NCBI GenBank assembly: GCA_030426805.1
Contig: JAUHXU010000002.1
Coordinates: forward strand, 992,001-1,056,000
Direction: 5' to 3'
From: a bacterium
GTDB lineage: Bacteria > Planctomycetota > JAFGQW01
DNA length: 64,000 nucleotides
The notes beneath the pieces were generated by a model that saw only the letters and a program-made list of their open reading frames with translations, was not told where the DNA came from and searched no databases. The translations under genes were made by a program, and so were the position numbers. Of the stretch, positions 49,944-58,365 are shown in pieces. How positions within the stretch are numbered: position 1 is the stretch's first letter; every line of letters begins with the position of its first letter.

Positions 49944-50933
49944 TCAGTCGCCGATCGACTCGCGCAGGCGGGTCAGAAAGCCCGACGACGCGGCGAGGCT
50001 GCGGTCGCGCGCCTCGGCGACCTGGTGGCGCATCGTCTCGCGATCCGAGCGGGCGGCCGTCTCGAGATCCTCGACGTTGGCGAGGCAGAACGGGCATTCG
50101 ATCACGCCGAGGTGGAACCGGAGGTAGTCGCCCTCGCCCTCGCCGAGACCGTCGCCGAGGTGCGCGCGCAGCAGGTCGCGGTGGGGGCACGACACCCGGT
50201 GGTGCACCCACAGCTTCGAGATGCTCAGATCGAAGTCCCCGTCCTCGCGATCGGGGTGGGGAGAGATGTTCGGGACGTCGTCGACGACTCGACGCGTCGG
50301 TGCGTCCTCGGTCCACAACTCGAGGAACAGGCTGCGGTTCGGATCGCGGTCGCGGAGGAGCCCCTTCAGCGAGCGAATCGCGCGGAACTTCAGGCCGGCG
50401 ATCGCCTTCTCGTCTTCGATGCCCAGCAGCTCCGCGATGCGCGCGTGCTTCCACCGCTTGAGGAAGACGAGCTCGACGGCCTTGAGCTTCCGGAACTCCT
50501 GTTTGCGCCAGTATTCCTCGACGAGCGCGCGAAGCGCCCGGACGAGTATCTTGCGGCGCCGTTGGAAGTTCTCGTCCTCGACGACGATCTTGCTCGGGGT
50601 GCCCGTACCGCCGGGGACGCGCTCGAAGTAGTCGGTGCGGTCCTCGTCGTCGTCACCGCCGCCGAAGACGACCGGCGATCGGCCCTGCTTACGCAGGTGA
50701 TCGATCACCTTGTTGTGCGCGATCCCGAACAGGTACTGCTCCATGTTGTAGGCGGGATCGTAGTTGCCGATCGCTCGGATCGCGTTCAGAAACGTCTCCT
50801 GCGTCAGGTCTTCCGCTCGTTGGAAGTCGCTGACGAAGCGGCGGACGTAGAAGAAGATCCGTTGGAAGAACTCGGCCTCGATGTCGGCCCACGCGGTGCC
50901 GTCGAGCGCCTGCAAGCGCTTGTAGTCGACCAT
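49944..50933 (-). CDS. ECF sigma factor with fused C-terminal zinc-binding domain
   Basis: 329 aa, versus about 190 for plain ECF factors. Sigma region 2 (residues 12-85) has RRFVSDFQRAEDLTQETFLNAIRA and region 4 (about 125-185) has KAVELVFLKRWKHARIAELLGI. The C-terminal extension holds VSCPHRDLL and FHLGVIECPFC (His274, Cys280, Cys283), the HX5CX2C pattern of zinc-binding anti-sigma domains. Start at ATG 50933 is preferred over GTG 50939 because AGGA is better spaced. Self-inhibition by the zinc domain is inferred. Confidence 0.8.
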   Translation of the reverse strand: MVDYKRLQALDGTAWADIEAEFFQRIFFYVRRFVSDFQRAEDLTQETFLNAIRAIGNYDPAYNMEQYLFGIAHNKVIDHLRKQGRSPVVFGGGDDDEDRTDYFERVPGGTGTPSKIVVEDENFQRRRKILVRALRALVEEYWRKQEFRKLKAVELVFLKRWKHARIAELLGIEDEKAIAGLKFRAIRSLKGLLRDRDPNRSLFLELWTEDAPTRRVVDDVPNISPHPDREDGDFDLSISKLWVHHRVSCPHRDLLRAHLGDGLGEGEGDYLRFHLGVIECPFCLANVEDLETAARSDRETMRHQVAEARDRSLAASSGFLTRLRESIGD

Positions 50934-51027
50934 GCCCACATCCTACTGGCCCCTGTCGGGAGATTCCACCGACGGGCGTGCCTGCGCGACCGGGCTCCGA
51001 GCGGGGCAGCCGCCCGGGGCCGCGGGC

Positions 51028-52110
51028 TCAGATGAACCAGAGCAGCAGGCGGAGGAGCTTGAAGAGCAGGTGCAGGACGATGAAGAAGATCGCGATCATC
51101 AGGAAGAAGACACCGAGCTGCAGCGCGCCGGCGATCAGGACCGCCGGGATCTTCAGCACCGATTGGACCGCGCCCCGCACCGCATTGGTCGCGCCGGCCG
51201 CGCCACGGTGCACCGCCCGGCCGGCGGGCATCGGACGGGCGGGCTTGGCGGGCGGCTGCTTCGCGGGACGCGGCGGCGCCGAACGAGTCGTGGGCGCGGC
51301 TGCGAGGACGGCCTGGCGCATCGCGTTCACCGACTCGAACCGCTCCTCCGGCTCCTTGTGGAGCGCGCGACGGATCGGTCCCTCGAGATCCGCAGGGAAG
51401 TCGTCGGGGAACGACACGTCCGCGGTCTCGTGTTGCTTGAGGACTTCCCACTCGGTGTCGCCCCGGAACGGAACCTCGCCGGTGAGCATCTCGAACAGGA
51501 TGATGCCGAGCGAGTAGACGTCGGAGAACTGGTCGCCGCGCCGCTTGAGCATCTCGGGCGCCATGTAGTACGGCGTGCCGCGGCCGAAGCTGAGGCTGCG
51601 TCGCGTCCGGCTGATCAGCTTGCTCAGTCCGTAGTCTCCGACCCGCGCGAGTTCGCCCTTCAGATAGACGTTGGCGGGCTTCAGGTCGAAGTGGATGATC
51701 GACCGGTCGTGCAACGCCTGCACGCCGGCGCAGATCTGACGGAACAGGTCGAGGGTCCGTTCGATCGCGATCGGCCCCTCGTCGTTGAGCAGGGCGCGAA
51801 GCGTGCGCTCACCGGCGTAGCTCATCACGATGTACGGGATCCCGTCGACCTCGCCTTGATCTTCGATGCTGACGAGATTCGGGTGGTCGATCTGGGCGAG
51901 GAGCTTCACGCTCTCGAGTTCCTTCAGGACCGCGGTGCGCAGCGAGGAGTCTTCGACGCGCAGGAACTTCACGGCGTAGAACTTGCCGATGCTCAGCTTG
52001 CGGATCTTGTAGACCTCGCCGAACGCGCCGGAGCCGAGCTTGGTCAGCACCTCGTAGCCCGGCAAGTAGTTCGGCCGGCGGTAGTTCTGGTAGAAGTGTT
52101 CCCAGTCCAT
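51028..52110 (-). CDS. Serine/threonine protein kinase with C-terminal membrane anchor
   Basis: 360 aa. P-loop LGSGAFGEVYKI, Lys48 in FYAVKFLRV, catalytic loop HFDLKPANV (HFD for HRD), DYG in place of DFG (VGDYGLSK), and the APE motif MAPEML are intact. After residue 275 a Pro/Ala linker leads to hydrophobic helices (LIAGALQLGVFFLMIAIFF), so the kinase domain is cytoplasmic and tethered. It lies between a small membrane protein and the sigma gene in the FHA cluster. Confidence 0.92.
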   Translation of the reverse strand: MDWEHFYQNYRRPNYLPGYEVLTKLGSGAFGEVYKIRKLSIGKFYAVKFLRVEDSSLRTAVLKELESVKLLAQIDHPNLVSIEDQGEVDGIPYIVMSYAGERTLRALLNDEGPIAIERTLDLFRQICAGVQALHDRSIIHFDLKPANVYLKGELARVGDYGLSKLISRTRRSLSFGRGTPYYMAPEMLKRRGDQFSDVYSLGIILFEMLTGEVPFRGDTEWEVLKQHETADVSFPDDFPADLEGPIRRALHKEPEERFESVNAMRQAVLAAAPTTRSAPPRPAKQPPAKPARPMPAGRAVHRGAAGATNAVRGAVQSVLKIPAVLIAGALQLGVFFLMIAIFFIVLHLLFKLLRLLLWFI

Positions 52111-52116
52111 CGTCGG

Positions 52117-52308
52117 TTACCGCCAGACCCACCAGGCCAGGAGCGTCGCCGCCACCAGGCCTACGGTGCGCAGGAGCCCTCGAAAGTAGCCGCGCGTTCT
52201 CGCGTCGAGCGCCGCGTAGGCCACGACGATTCCGACGAGCCCGAGCGCGAACAGCGCGAGCCGCGGCGGACTGCGGTCGAGCGTCGCGAGCAGCGGCGTG
52301 AGCATCAT
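52117..52308 (-). CDS. Small membrane protein
   Basis: 63 aa with two hydrophobic helices (ALFALGLVGIVVAYAAL and LVAATLLAWWVWR). The tandem ATG overlaps the FHA gene stop by four bases, and the kinase starts 6 bases after its stop, so it is clearly part of the operon. Family not recognised. Confidence 0.7.
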   Translation of the reverse strand: MMLTPLLATLDRSPPRLALFALGLVGIVVAYAALDARTRGYFRGLLRTVGLVAATLLAWWVWR

Positions 52309-54728
52309 CGGCCCGAACTCCCGATGTGGAAGCGGCACTCGCCGCACTGCACGAAACGGCCGCGACCGACCTCGGCATCGCCGCGGTGGAACGTGCCGTC
52401 GACCTCGACGCCGGTGTCCGAGCGGACGGTGAGGCGCGGGACACCGCCGGGTGCGTCGAGCACGAGTTCGGCGAGGCCGGCAGCCCGCGGCGTGTACAGG
52501 TGCACGCGTTCGGCAGACCCGATGCGCACGCGCCCGTCGAGCCCGGGGCCCTTCATCAGGATCACGGTGCGCAGGTCGTCGACGAGGTACCCCCGCGTCA
52601 CCGTCAGCACGGCCGACGCGCTGCCGGGGTCCGGCAACCGGAATCGCATCACGACGCCGTCGCCGAGCGCGATCTCGTCGTCGTGCGCCAACTCGTGCTC
52701 GCGGACCGGGGCGCCGTTGACCGTACACGCCTTGCCGTCGGTCGACCGCAGTCGGTAGGAGACACCGCCGTGGAAGCTCGTCTCGCGGTGAATCGTCGCG
52801 TGACGGGACGAGATGTTGGCCATGATGGCGATGTGGTTGCCGGGGTCGCGGGCGTTGCCGATCGAGATCGTGTCGTCGGTGAGGAGGAGCGCTTCGGGGC
52901 CCTCTTCCACCCGGACGACGAGCGGCGCGGTTTCGGAGACGGGCGGGGGCGCGGGGGGGTGCACGGCTGGACGCTTCGTCGTCGATGCGTGCCGGCGGCG
53001 CAGGCTCGCGACGCGTCGTGTCGCATCGAAGCTCGCGTCTGCGAGATCGGCCGCGCGGTCGAGCAGCGCTTCGGCCGCCTCGGGGTCGTCGACGTCGAAC
53101 CGGCGGGCGGCGCGTTCGATGAGGTCGGATGCGAGCCGCTCCGTCGACTCCTGAAGGAGCGCACGCAGGCGCGGGTGGTCCGGGGTGTGGCGCAACCCGT
53201 TGCCGCAGGCGGTCCGGGCCTCCTCGAACGCGCCGGCAGCCAAGAGCCGGAGTGCTTCGTCGACCGCATCGAGTGCCTGGCGGCGCGCGCCGACCGCGCG
53301 ATCGACGTCGTCGAGTTCGCCGCGGTCTCGATCGAGCGCACGGGCTTCGGCGACGTGACGTTCGGCATCGGCGAGGTGGGCCCGATCGTCCGCGGCGGCG
53401 AGCAGTGCAGACTCGGCCCGCGCGAGCGCTTCGGCGGCCCGTCGCGACCGCACCTCGATCTCGCTCCACGCCTGCAGGGCCGCGTCGCGACTGTCGGTGC
53501 CCGAGAGCAGTGGCAGCAGTGCCGCGCGGGCGGCTTCGAGTCGCCCTTCGCCGATGAGCCGCGCGGCGTCGGTCAGCGCGGTGGCTCCGGCGTCGAGGCG
53601 GCAAGCCAACTCGGTCCGCAGCGGTTCGACCCAGGTCGGGGCGATTCCCGCCGCGCGCAGTGCGTCGAGGCGATCGACGGCCACTCGGTCCTCGCCCCGT
53701 GACAACGCGTCGCCGATCGATTCGAGCGCTGCGTCTCGTTCGACCCGCGCCGACGCTGCCGCGGCCAGTTCCTCCGACAGGGGGGCCGCGTCCGGCAGGG
53801 CGCTCGCGGCCCGCTGGAAGACGGGGATTGCGCGGTCGAGGTCACCGGCGGCCCGCAACTCGCGGGCCCGCAGCCAGCACGCGACGCCCTCTGCGAGCAC
53901 GGCGCCCTCGCCACCCGCCTCGCGCAACGGATAGACGAGGTCGCGGACCGTCTCCGGCGCTCCGCGCCCGACGGCGCCGACGGTCGCGGCGGCCAGAGCG
54001 CGCCGGAGCACCCCGGTTGCGTCCCGCATCGCCTCGGTGTCGCCGAACGCGGGATCGTCCCGGACGGCGTCGGCGCGAATGCGCCACCGCTCGTCGAGTG
54101 ATTCGCCGGTGTCGTCACGCCCGAGCCGTGCGACGACGTCCGCCCGCCACCGTTCGGTGACGTGCTCGCGGAGCGCCTCGAGTTTGCGGTTCGCCGGGAA
54201 CGCGGAGAGTGCGTCGCGCAGCAGGCGTCGCGCTCGGGGAAGGTCCCGTTCTAGGGCCGCCTCGATGCGGGCGCCGAGGCGCTCGATCTCGGACGCGTGC
54301 TGCTCGATGCACGGTTCCACACGTGCGGCGACGTCCGGTCCCTCCCGGCGGAGCTGGTCGCGAGCGCCCACGATCGAACCGGCCATCGCACGGTTGCGAA
54401 TTCGGGCCGCCGCGCGATCGTTCGCCGCCGCGTCGTCCGCCGCGGCGCGGCGTGCCTCCTCGAGCCGGGCCTCGGTCGCAGCCAGGGGCGCCGTCGGCGC
54501 ACCGTGGTCGCGGGCCGTGAGCAACAGGTGGGCTGCCGCCGCGAACTCCCGGCGCTCGACCGCTCCGTCGGCGGCGGAGAGGATCTCGCGCGTCAGCCGA
54601 TCGCGAAGGTCACGCGTGTCCCGGTGATCGCGGACCGCGGGATCGTCGAGGCAGCGGAACGCCTCGCGGTAGTCGCCGTTCCGGGCGGCGCGCTTCGCTT
54701 CTCGGATCCGGATCAGGCGCTGCAACAT
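52305..54728 (-). CDS. FHA domain protein with long helical region
   Basis: 807 aa. Residues 1-570 are helical, Ala/Arg/Glu-rich and repeat-like, with recurring ERREFAAA and LDRAADLADASF type stretches, resembling degenerate tetratricopeptide repeats. An FHA domain follows (about 595-690), with ISIGNARDP, ISSRHATIHRE and VNGAPVREHEL, the phosphothreonine-binding Arg, Ser and Asn positions. A second FHA-like half (VRIGSAERVHLY and VEVDGTFHRGD) ends the protein. It is the first gene of the cluster and a likely substrate or docking partner of the kinase. Confidence 0.82.
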   Translation of the reverse strand: MLQRLIRIREAKRAARNGDYREAFRCLDDPAVRDHRDTRDLRDRLTREILSAADGAVERREFAAAAHLLLTARDHGAPTAPLAATEARLEEARRAAADDAAANDRAAARIRNRAMAGSIVGARDQLRREGPDVAARVEPCIEQHASEIERLGARIEAALERDLPRARRLLRDALSAFPANRKLEALREHVTERWRADVVARLGRDDTGESLDERWRIRADAVRDDPAFGDTEAMRDATGVLRRALAAATVGAVGRGAPETVRDLVYPLREAGGEGAVLAEGVACWLRARELRAAGDLDRAIPVFQRAASALPDAAPLSEELAAAASARVERDAALESIGDALSRGEDRVAVDRLDALRAAGIAPTWVEPLRTELACRLDAGATALTDAARLIGEGRLEAARAALLPLLSGTDSRDAALQAWSEIEVRSRRAAEALARAESALLAAADDRAHLADAERHVAEARALDRDRGELDDVDRAVGARRQALDAVDEALRLLAAGAFEEARTACGNGLRHTPDHPRLRALLQESTERLASDLIERAARRFDVDDPEAAEALLDRAADLADASFDATRRVASLRRRHASTTKRPAVHPPAPPPVSETAPLVVRVEEGPEALLLTDDTISIGNARDPGNHIAIMANISSRHATIHRETSFHGGVSYRLRSTDGKACTVNGAPVREHELAHDDEIALGDGVVMRFRLPDPGSASAVLTVTRGYLVDDLRTVILMKGPGLDGRVRIGSAERVHLYTPRAAGLAELVLDAPGGVPRLTVRSDTGVEVDGTFHRGDAEVGRGRFVQCGECRFHIGSSGR

Positions 54729-54946
54729 CGGGGCGGTCGGTCTCGGGCGAGGGAGAGGTCGCCCGGCGGTTGGCTACGTCCTCGGCCGGGCGGGGCCGTC
54801 GGTGGACGAGCGGCGTTCGACAGCACGCTTGGAATATTACGGCCGATTCCCGGCGGAATCGAGGGGTGGCGCCCTTCCTAACCCCATGCTCCGGCGCCGC
54901 TTCGGCGTTCCGAGTCAGGATCCGGCATCTCGGGGTGGGTACACGA

Positions 54947-54977
54947 AAACGCCGCGGGAGCGAGGCCCGCGGCGTTT
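54947..54977 (-). terminator. Terminator of the lysine-repeat gene
   Basis: A 12-bp stem AAACGCCGCGGG/CCCGCGGCGTTT with a 7-base loop, followed by T residues on the minus strand, 30 bases past the stop at 55007. Confidence 0.75.
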
Positions 54978-55006
54978 CGGTCACTCCGCTGGTGCGGAGC
55001 TGTGAA

Positions 55007-55399
55007 TCAGCGCTTCTTCTTCTTCGCCGTGCGGCGCTTCGCGGTCTTGCGCTTCGCCGTCTTCTTCTTGGCGGTCTTGCGCTTGGCCGTCTTGCGCTTC
55101 GCGGTCTTGCGCTTCGCCGTCTTCTTCTTGGCGGTCTTGCGCTTGGCCGTCTTACGCTTCGCGGTCTTGCGCTTGGCGGTCTTCTTCTTCGCCGTCTTGC
55201 GCTTGGCCGTCTTCTTCTTGGTCTTGCGCTTGGCGGTCTTCTTCTTCGCGGTCTTGCGCTTCGCCGTCTTCTTCTTGGCGGTTTTGCGCTTCGCGGTTTT
55301 CCGCTTGGTCGTCTTGCGCTTGGCCGTCTTCTTCGCCGGGCGACGTTTCGCCGTCTTGCGTTTCGCGGTTTTGCGCTTTGCGACTTTTCTCTTGGCCAT
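55007..55399 (-). CDS. Histone H1-like lysine-rich repeat protein
   Basis: 130 aa consisting almost entirely of about 24 copies of a five-residue unit AKRKT/AKKKT, starting MAKRKVAKRKT and ending AKKKKR. Two units are one residue short. It has no acidic residue and contains only Met, Ala, Lys, Arg, Thr with single Val and Pro. Such proteins (Hc1/Hc2-like, AlgP-like) bind DNA non-specifically and compact the chromosome. AGGAGG precedes the ATG. The 100 bases upstream are unusually AT-rich for this genome and a strong terminator follows. Confidence 0.85.
   Translation of the reverse strand: MAKRKVAKRKTAKRKTAKRRPAKKTAKRKTTKRKTAKRKTAKKKTAKRKTAKKKTAKRKTKKKTAKRKTAKKKTAKRKTAKRKTAKRKTAKKKTAKRKTAKRKTAKRKTAKKKTAKRKTAKRRTAKKKKR
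55010..55395 (-). repeat. Tandem 15-bp repeats coding AKRKT units
   Basis: Imperfect 15-bp direct repeats made of GCCAAGCGCAAGACC-like units with synonymous variation. They are prone to length change by slippage or recombination. Confidence 0.85.
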
Positions 55400-55683
55400 G
55401 GGAATCCCTCCTATGAAGTCCATGCATGGATACCGCAGTCGGTAACTACAAAGAGTAATCGAGCCCGCTCGCGAAAAAATTTTGTGGAAAATCACTTTTC
55501 TTGTGTGCGGCACACTTCGCGCAGGGTGCGCGCGGGTCGTTTTCGTTTGGTGCGCACTGGTGTGATCGGTATCATCCACGACCGTTCGAGGGGGTGTCAC
55601 GACGTGTGTGCTCGATGCACGTCGGTCGGTTGCAGCGCGTGTTTTCGGTGTGCGTGCGCGGCGAGTTTCGGGCGGGGCGTGGG

Positions 55684-58365
55684 ATGGATTCCAGGCGGCT
55701 TGTGGCGGGGCTCGTGACCGGAGCTGCCGCGCTGTGCGGGGGACTCGGACTCGCGATCGCGTCTCCGTTGCCGGGCGTGGTTGCCGCCGTCCTCGCGATC
55801 GGTGCAGCGTGGTGGTCGGTGTCGCGCCGCGCGGAATCACCCTCGCGCTCCGACGTCGCGGACGATCGCGTCTCCGCCGATGCGATCGATCGCGCCGAAG
55901 CCGCGCGAACGCGTGCCGAGGGGCTCGTCGCGGGCCTGGAGCGCGAGCGGGATGGTGCCGTCGAACGGCTGGCGGCGCTGAACGAGCGCGTCGAGGCGTC
56001 GCGCGCGAGCGCCCAGGAGGAGGCCCAACGCGCACGTGCGGAGTCGGAGCGCGCGCATCGCTGGCTCGACGCGGTGCCGGGCGTCGTCGTTCGAATCGAC
56101 GCCGACGGTCGGATCGCATGGATGTCCCCCGGCGCCGAGGCGGTGCTCGGCGATGCGGTCGGCCAGCCGCTGTCCGAGCGACTCGGTGACTGGCGACCGG
56201 GGCGCAGCGGAGAGCACGTCCTCGATGGCGATGCGAAGCGGACCGTGCGCGTGGCGACCGGCCCGGAGACCGGCGACGGATGGCTCGTCGCGCTGCACGA
56301 TCAGTCCGCGTCGCTCGCACTCGAGGCCGCCCGGGACGCCGCCGCCGGTGCGCGGGCGCGGTTCGCGGCGTTGACCGAGGCGATCGTGCCGGAAACCGAT
56401 CCGTCGCGGGTCGTCGCGGGCCTCGCCCCGCGACTCGGGTCGCTGCTCGGCGCCTCGCACGTCGCACTCGAATTGCGCAGTGCCGCACCGGACGGCACCG
56501 CTCGCACGTGGCAGGGCGGGGTCGACGGCGCACTGGTCGCGGGGACCTGCTCGGTGGAGGCGAGCGCGTTTCGCGACGTGCACGAGCGGGGCGAGGAGCG
56601 CGTCGCACTCGACGGGAGCGCCGCGTGGCAAGGCGTCGGCGCGTATGCCGCGTTTCCGCTCGACGGCGCACACCGATCCTCGGGCGTCTTCGCCGTCGGC
56701 TTTCGCGATGCGTCGGTGATGAGTGCCGCGGTCGTCGCGACCGTTCGGGGCGTCGTCGACCGGCTCGCGTCGGCCGTCCGGGCGGCGCTCGCGTTCGAGC
56801 GGGCCGACGCGCAGAGCCGCGCGTGGCGGGACACGTTGGATGCGCTTCCCGACCCGGTGCTCCTCGTCGGTGCGGGGCGCGTCGTCGAGTTCGCGAACCG
56901 GCGGGCGCGAACGTGGTTCGACGATCATCCGGTCGACGGTCGACCGCTCGACGAGTTGATCGGGCGCGACGGGGACTCGGCGTTCGTCGCCGAGCGCCGT
57001 GCGGCGCCGGCCGGCGGGCCTCCACGGACGTTCAAGGTCGCCGGGCGCGATGCCGAGATGACGGTCTCGCACGTCGCCCGCGACGACGGCGGCGTGGCGA
57101 TCGTGGCCCTGCGCGACGTGTCGCAACTGCGCGCCGAGGCCGAGGCGGGCCACCGTCGGGAGGAGGAGGTCGAAGGGCTCTATCAGCTGGCGCTCGACCT
57201 CGGACGCTCCCTCGACCTCCCGTGGGTGATGGAGCAGGTGTTCGCGAAGGCGCTCGACGTGACGCAACTCGACTGCGGTTGGGTCACGTTGATCGAGCAC
57301 GAGACCGATGCCCGGGACCTCGCGGCGAGCCACCGCGTCGAGATCGAGACCGTCCGCTCGTTCTACGACCCGCACGGGCACGTCGGTTTCGAGGACCGGG
57401 TGCTGCGCACGAAGAAGCCGGTCGTGCTCGAGAGCTTGTCGGAGGACCCGACGATCGACGCGACGGCGGCCGCGCGAAGCGGGTTGCGATCCCTCGTCAG
57501 TGTGCCCCTGGTCCTGAACCAGGAGGTCGTCGGGATCTTGAACCTCGCGAGCCGGGGCACCTACCAGTTCCGCATCCAGGACATCGAGAACCTCGGCAAC
57601 TTCGGCCGGATCTTCGCGCGAGGCGTGGCGAACTCGAAGCGCTTCTACGAGATGCGTCGGCGCGCGGAGAAAGCGCGGGAGCTGATCGCCGACCAGCTCG
57701 AGCGAATCCGCGCGCTCTCCGACCAGGTCGGCGACACGAGCGCGCGGGTCGAGACCTATCGCGAGTTGCTGGTCGCGTTGTGGGGCGCGGGCGGTGCGCT
57801 CGCGACGGTCGCGGAGCACGTCTCCCCGCCCGATGCCGCCGACGCCGATCGTTCGGCGTGGCAACTGCCGTTCGCGATCGGGCGCGTCCTGCCGCGTTAT
57901 CTCGACGAACGTGCGACGCATCCGGCGGCGTTCGATCTCGTCGCCGTGGCACGCGACGCCGGGTTCCGTGACGGGGATCGGCTCTCGATCGACGGTGACC
58001 GTGTCGGGATACACGGCGATTTCCGCGATGCACTGTTGTGCGTGCGCGCGGCCGTGGACGGGCTTCGGCCGATCGGCGAGCACGGCTTCGACGCGACGAT
58101 CGCGTCGCGCGAGCAGGACGCCGCCCTCGTCCTCGCGTTCGACGCGACCGAGCAGTTCGGCAGTGCGGCCGACCTGACCCGAGCGATGCGATCGCTCGAG
58201 GACATGCCGCGGGGGCGCGCCTACCTCGTGCTCGTGCTGCTGCACCTGCTCGACCGCGTGTTGTCGCGCTCCGGCGGCGGGGTCGAGATCACGCGTGGCG
58301 AGGGACGTCGCCTCGAGATCGCGCTCGCGTTCTCCGGCGGGAAGGAGAACGGACCGGATGCCTGA
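55684..58365 (+). CDS. Membrane sensor with PAS and GAF domains but no clear kinase core
   Basis: 893 aa. Two membrane helices (residues 5-46) are followed by a coiled coil (60-125), a PAS-like domain (WLDAVPGVVVRIDADGRIAWMSPG), a GAF-like domain (about 225-370), a second PAS (DTLDALPDPVLLVGAGRVVEFANRRA) and a better GAF (about 495-650; SLVSVPLVLNQEVVGILNLAS). The C-terminal 200 residues do not show an H-box, N-box or GGDEF; LLLHLLDRVLSRSGGGVEIT hints at a worn ATPase fold. The start at 55684 is the best of three in-frame choices. It overlaps the next gene by eight bases. Confidence 0.7.
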   Translation: MDSRRLVAGLVTGAAALCGGLGLAIASPLPGVVAAVLAIGAAWWSVSRRAESPSRSDVADDRVSADAIDRAEAARTRAEGLVAGLERERDGAVERLAALNERVEASRASAQEEAQRARAESERAHRWLDAVPGVVVRIDADGRIAWMSPGAEAVLGDAVGQPLSERLGDWRPGRSGEHVLDGDAKRTVRVATGPETGDGWLVALHDQSASLALEAARDAAAGARARFAALTEAIVPETDPSRVVAGLAPRLGSLLGASHVALELRSAAPDGTARTWQGGVDGALVAGTCSVEASAFRDVHERGEERVALDGSAAWQGVGAYAAFPLDGAHRSSGVFAVGFRDASVMSAAVVATVRGVVDRLASAVRAALAFERADAQSRAWRDTLDALPDPVLLVGAGRVVEFANRRARTWFDDHPVDGRPLDELIGRDGDSAFVAERRAAPAGGPPRTFKVAGRDAEMTVSHVARDDGGVAIVALRDVSQLRAEAEAGHRREEEVEGLYQLALDLGRSLDLPWVMEQVFAKALDVTQLDCGWVTLIEHETDARDLAASHRVEIETVRSFYDPHGHVGFEDRVLRTKKPVVLESLSEDPTIDATAAARSGLRSLVSVPLVLNQEVVGILNLASRGTYQFRIQDIENLGNFGRIFARGVANSKRFYEMRRRAEKARELIADQLERIRALSDQVGDTSARVETYRELLVALWGAGGALATVAEHVSPPDAADADRSAWQLPFAIGRVLPRYLDERATHPAAFDLVAVARDAGFRDGDRLSIDGDRVGIHGDFRDALLCVRAAVDGLRPIGEHGFDATIASREQDAALVLAFDATEQFGSAADLTRAMRSLEDMPRGRAYLVLVLLHLLDRVLSRSGGGVEITRGEGRRLEIALAFSGGKENGPDA

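Noticed and set aside
55002..55445. A plus-strand hydrophobic Phe/Val/Leu repeat protein opposite the lysine-repeat gene
   Set aside because: It is the antisense reading of the AKRKT repeats and has no ribosome site; the minus-strand gene has AGGAGG and a terminator.
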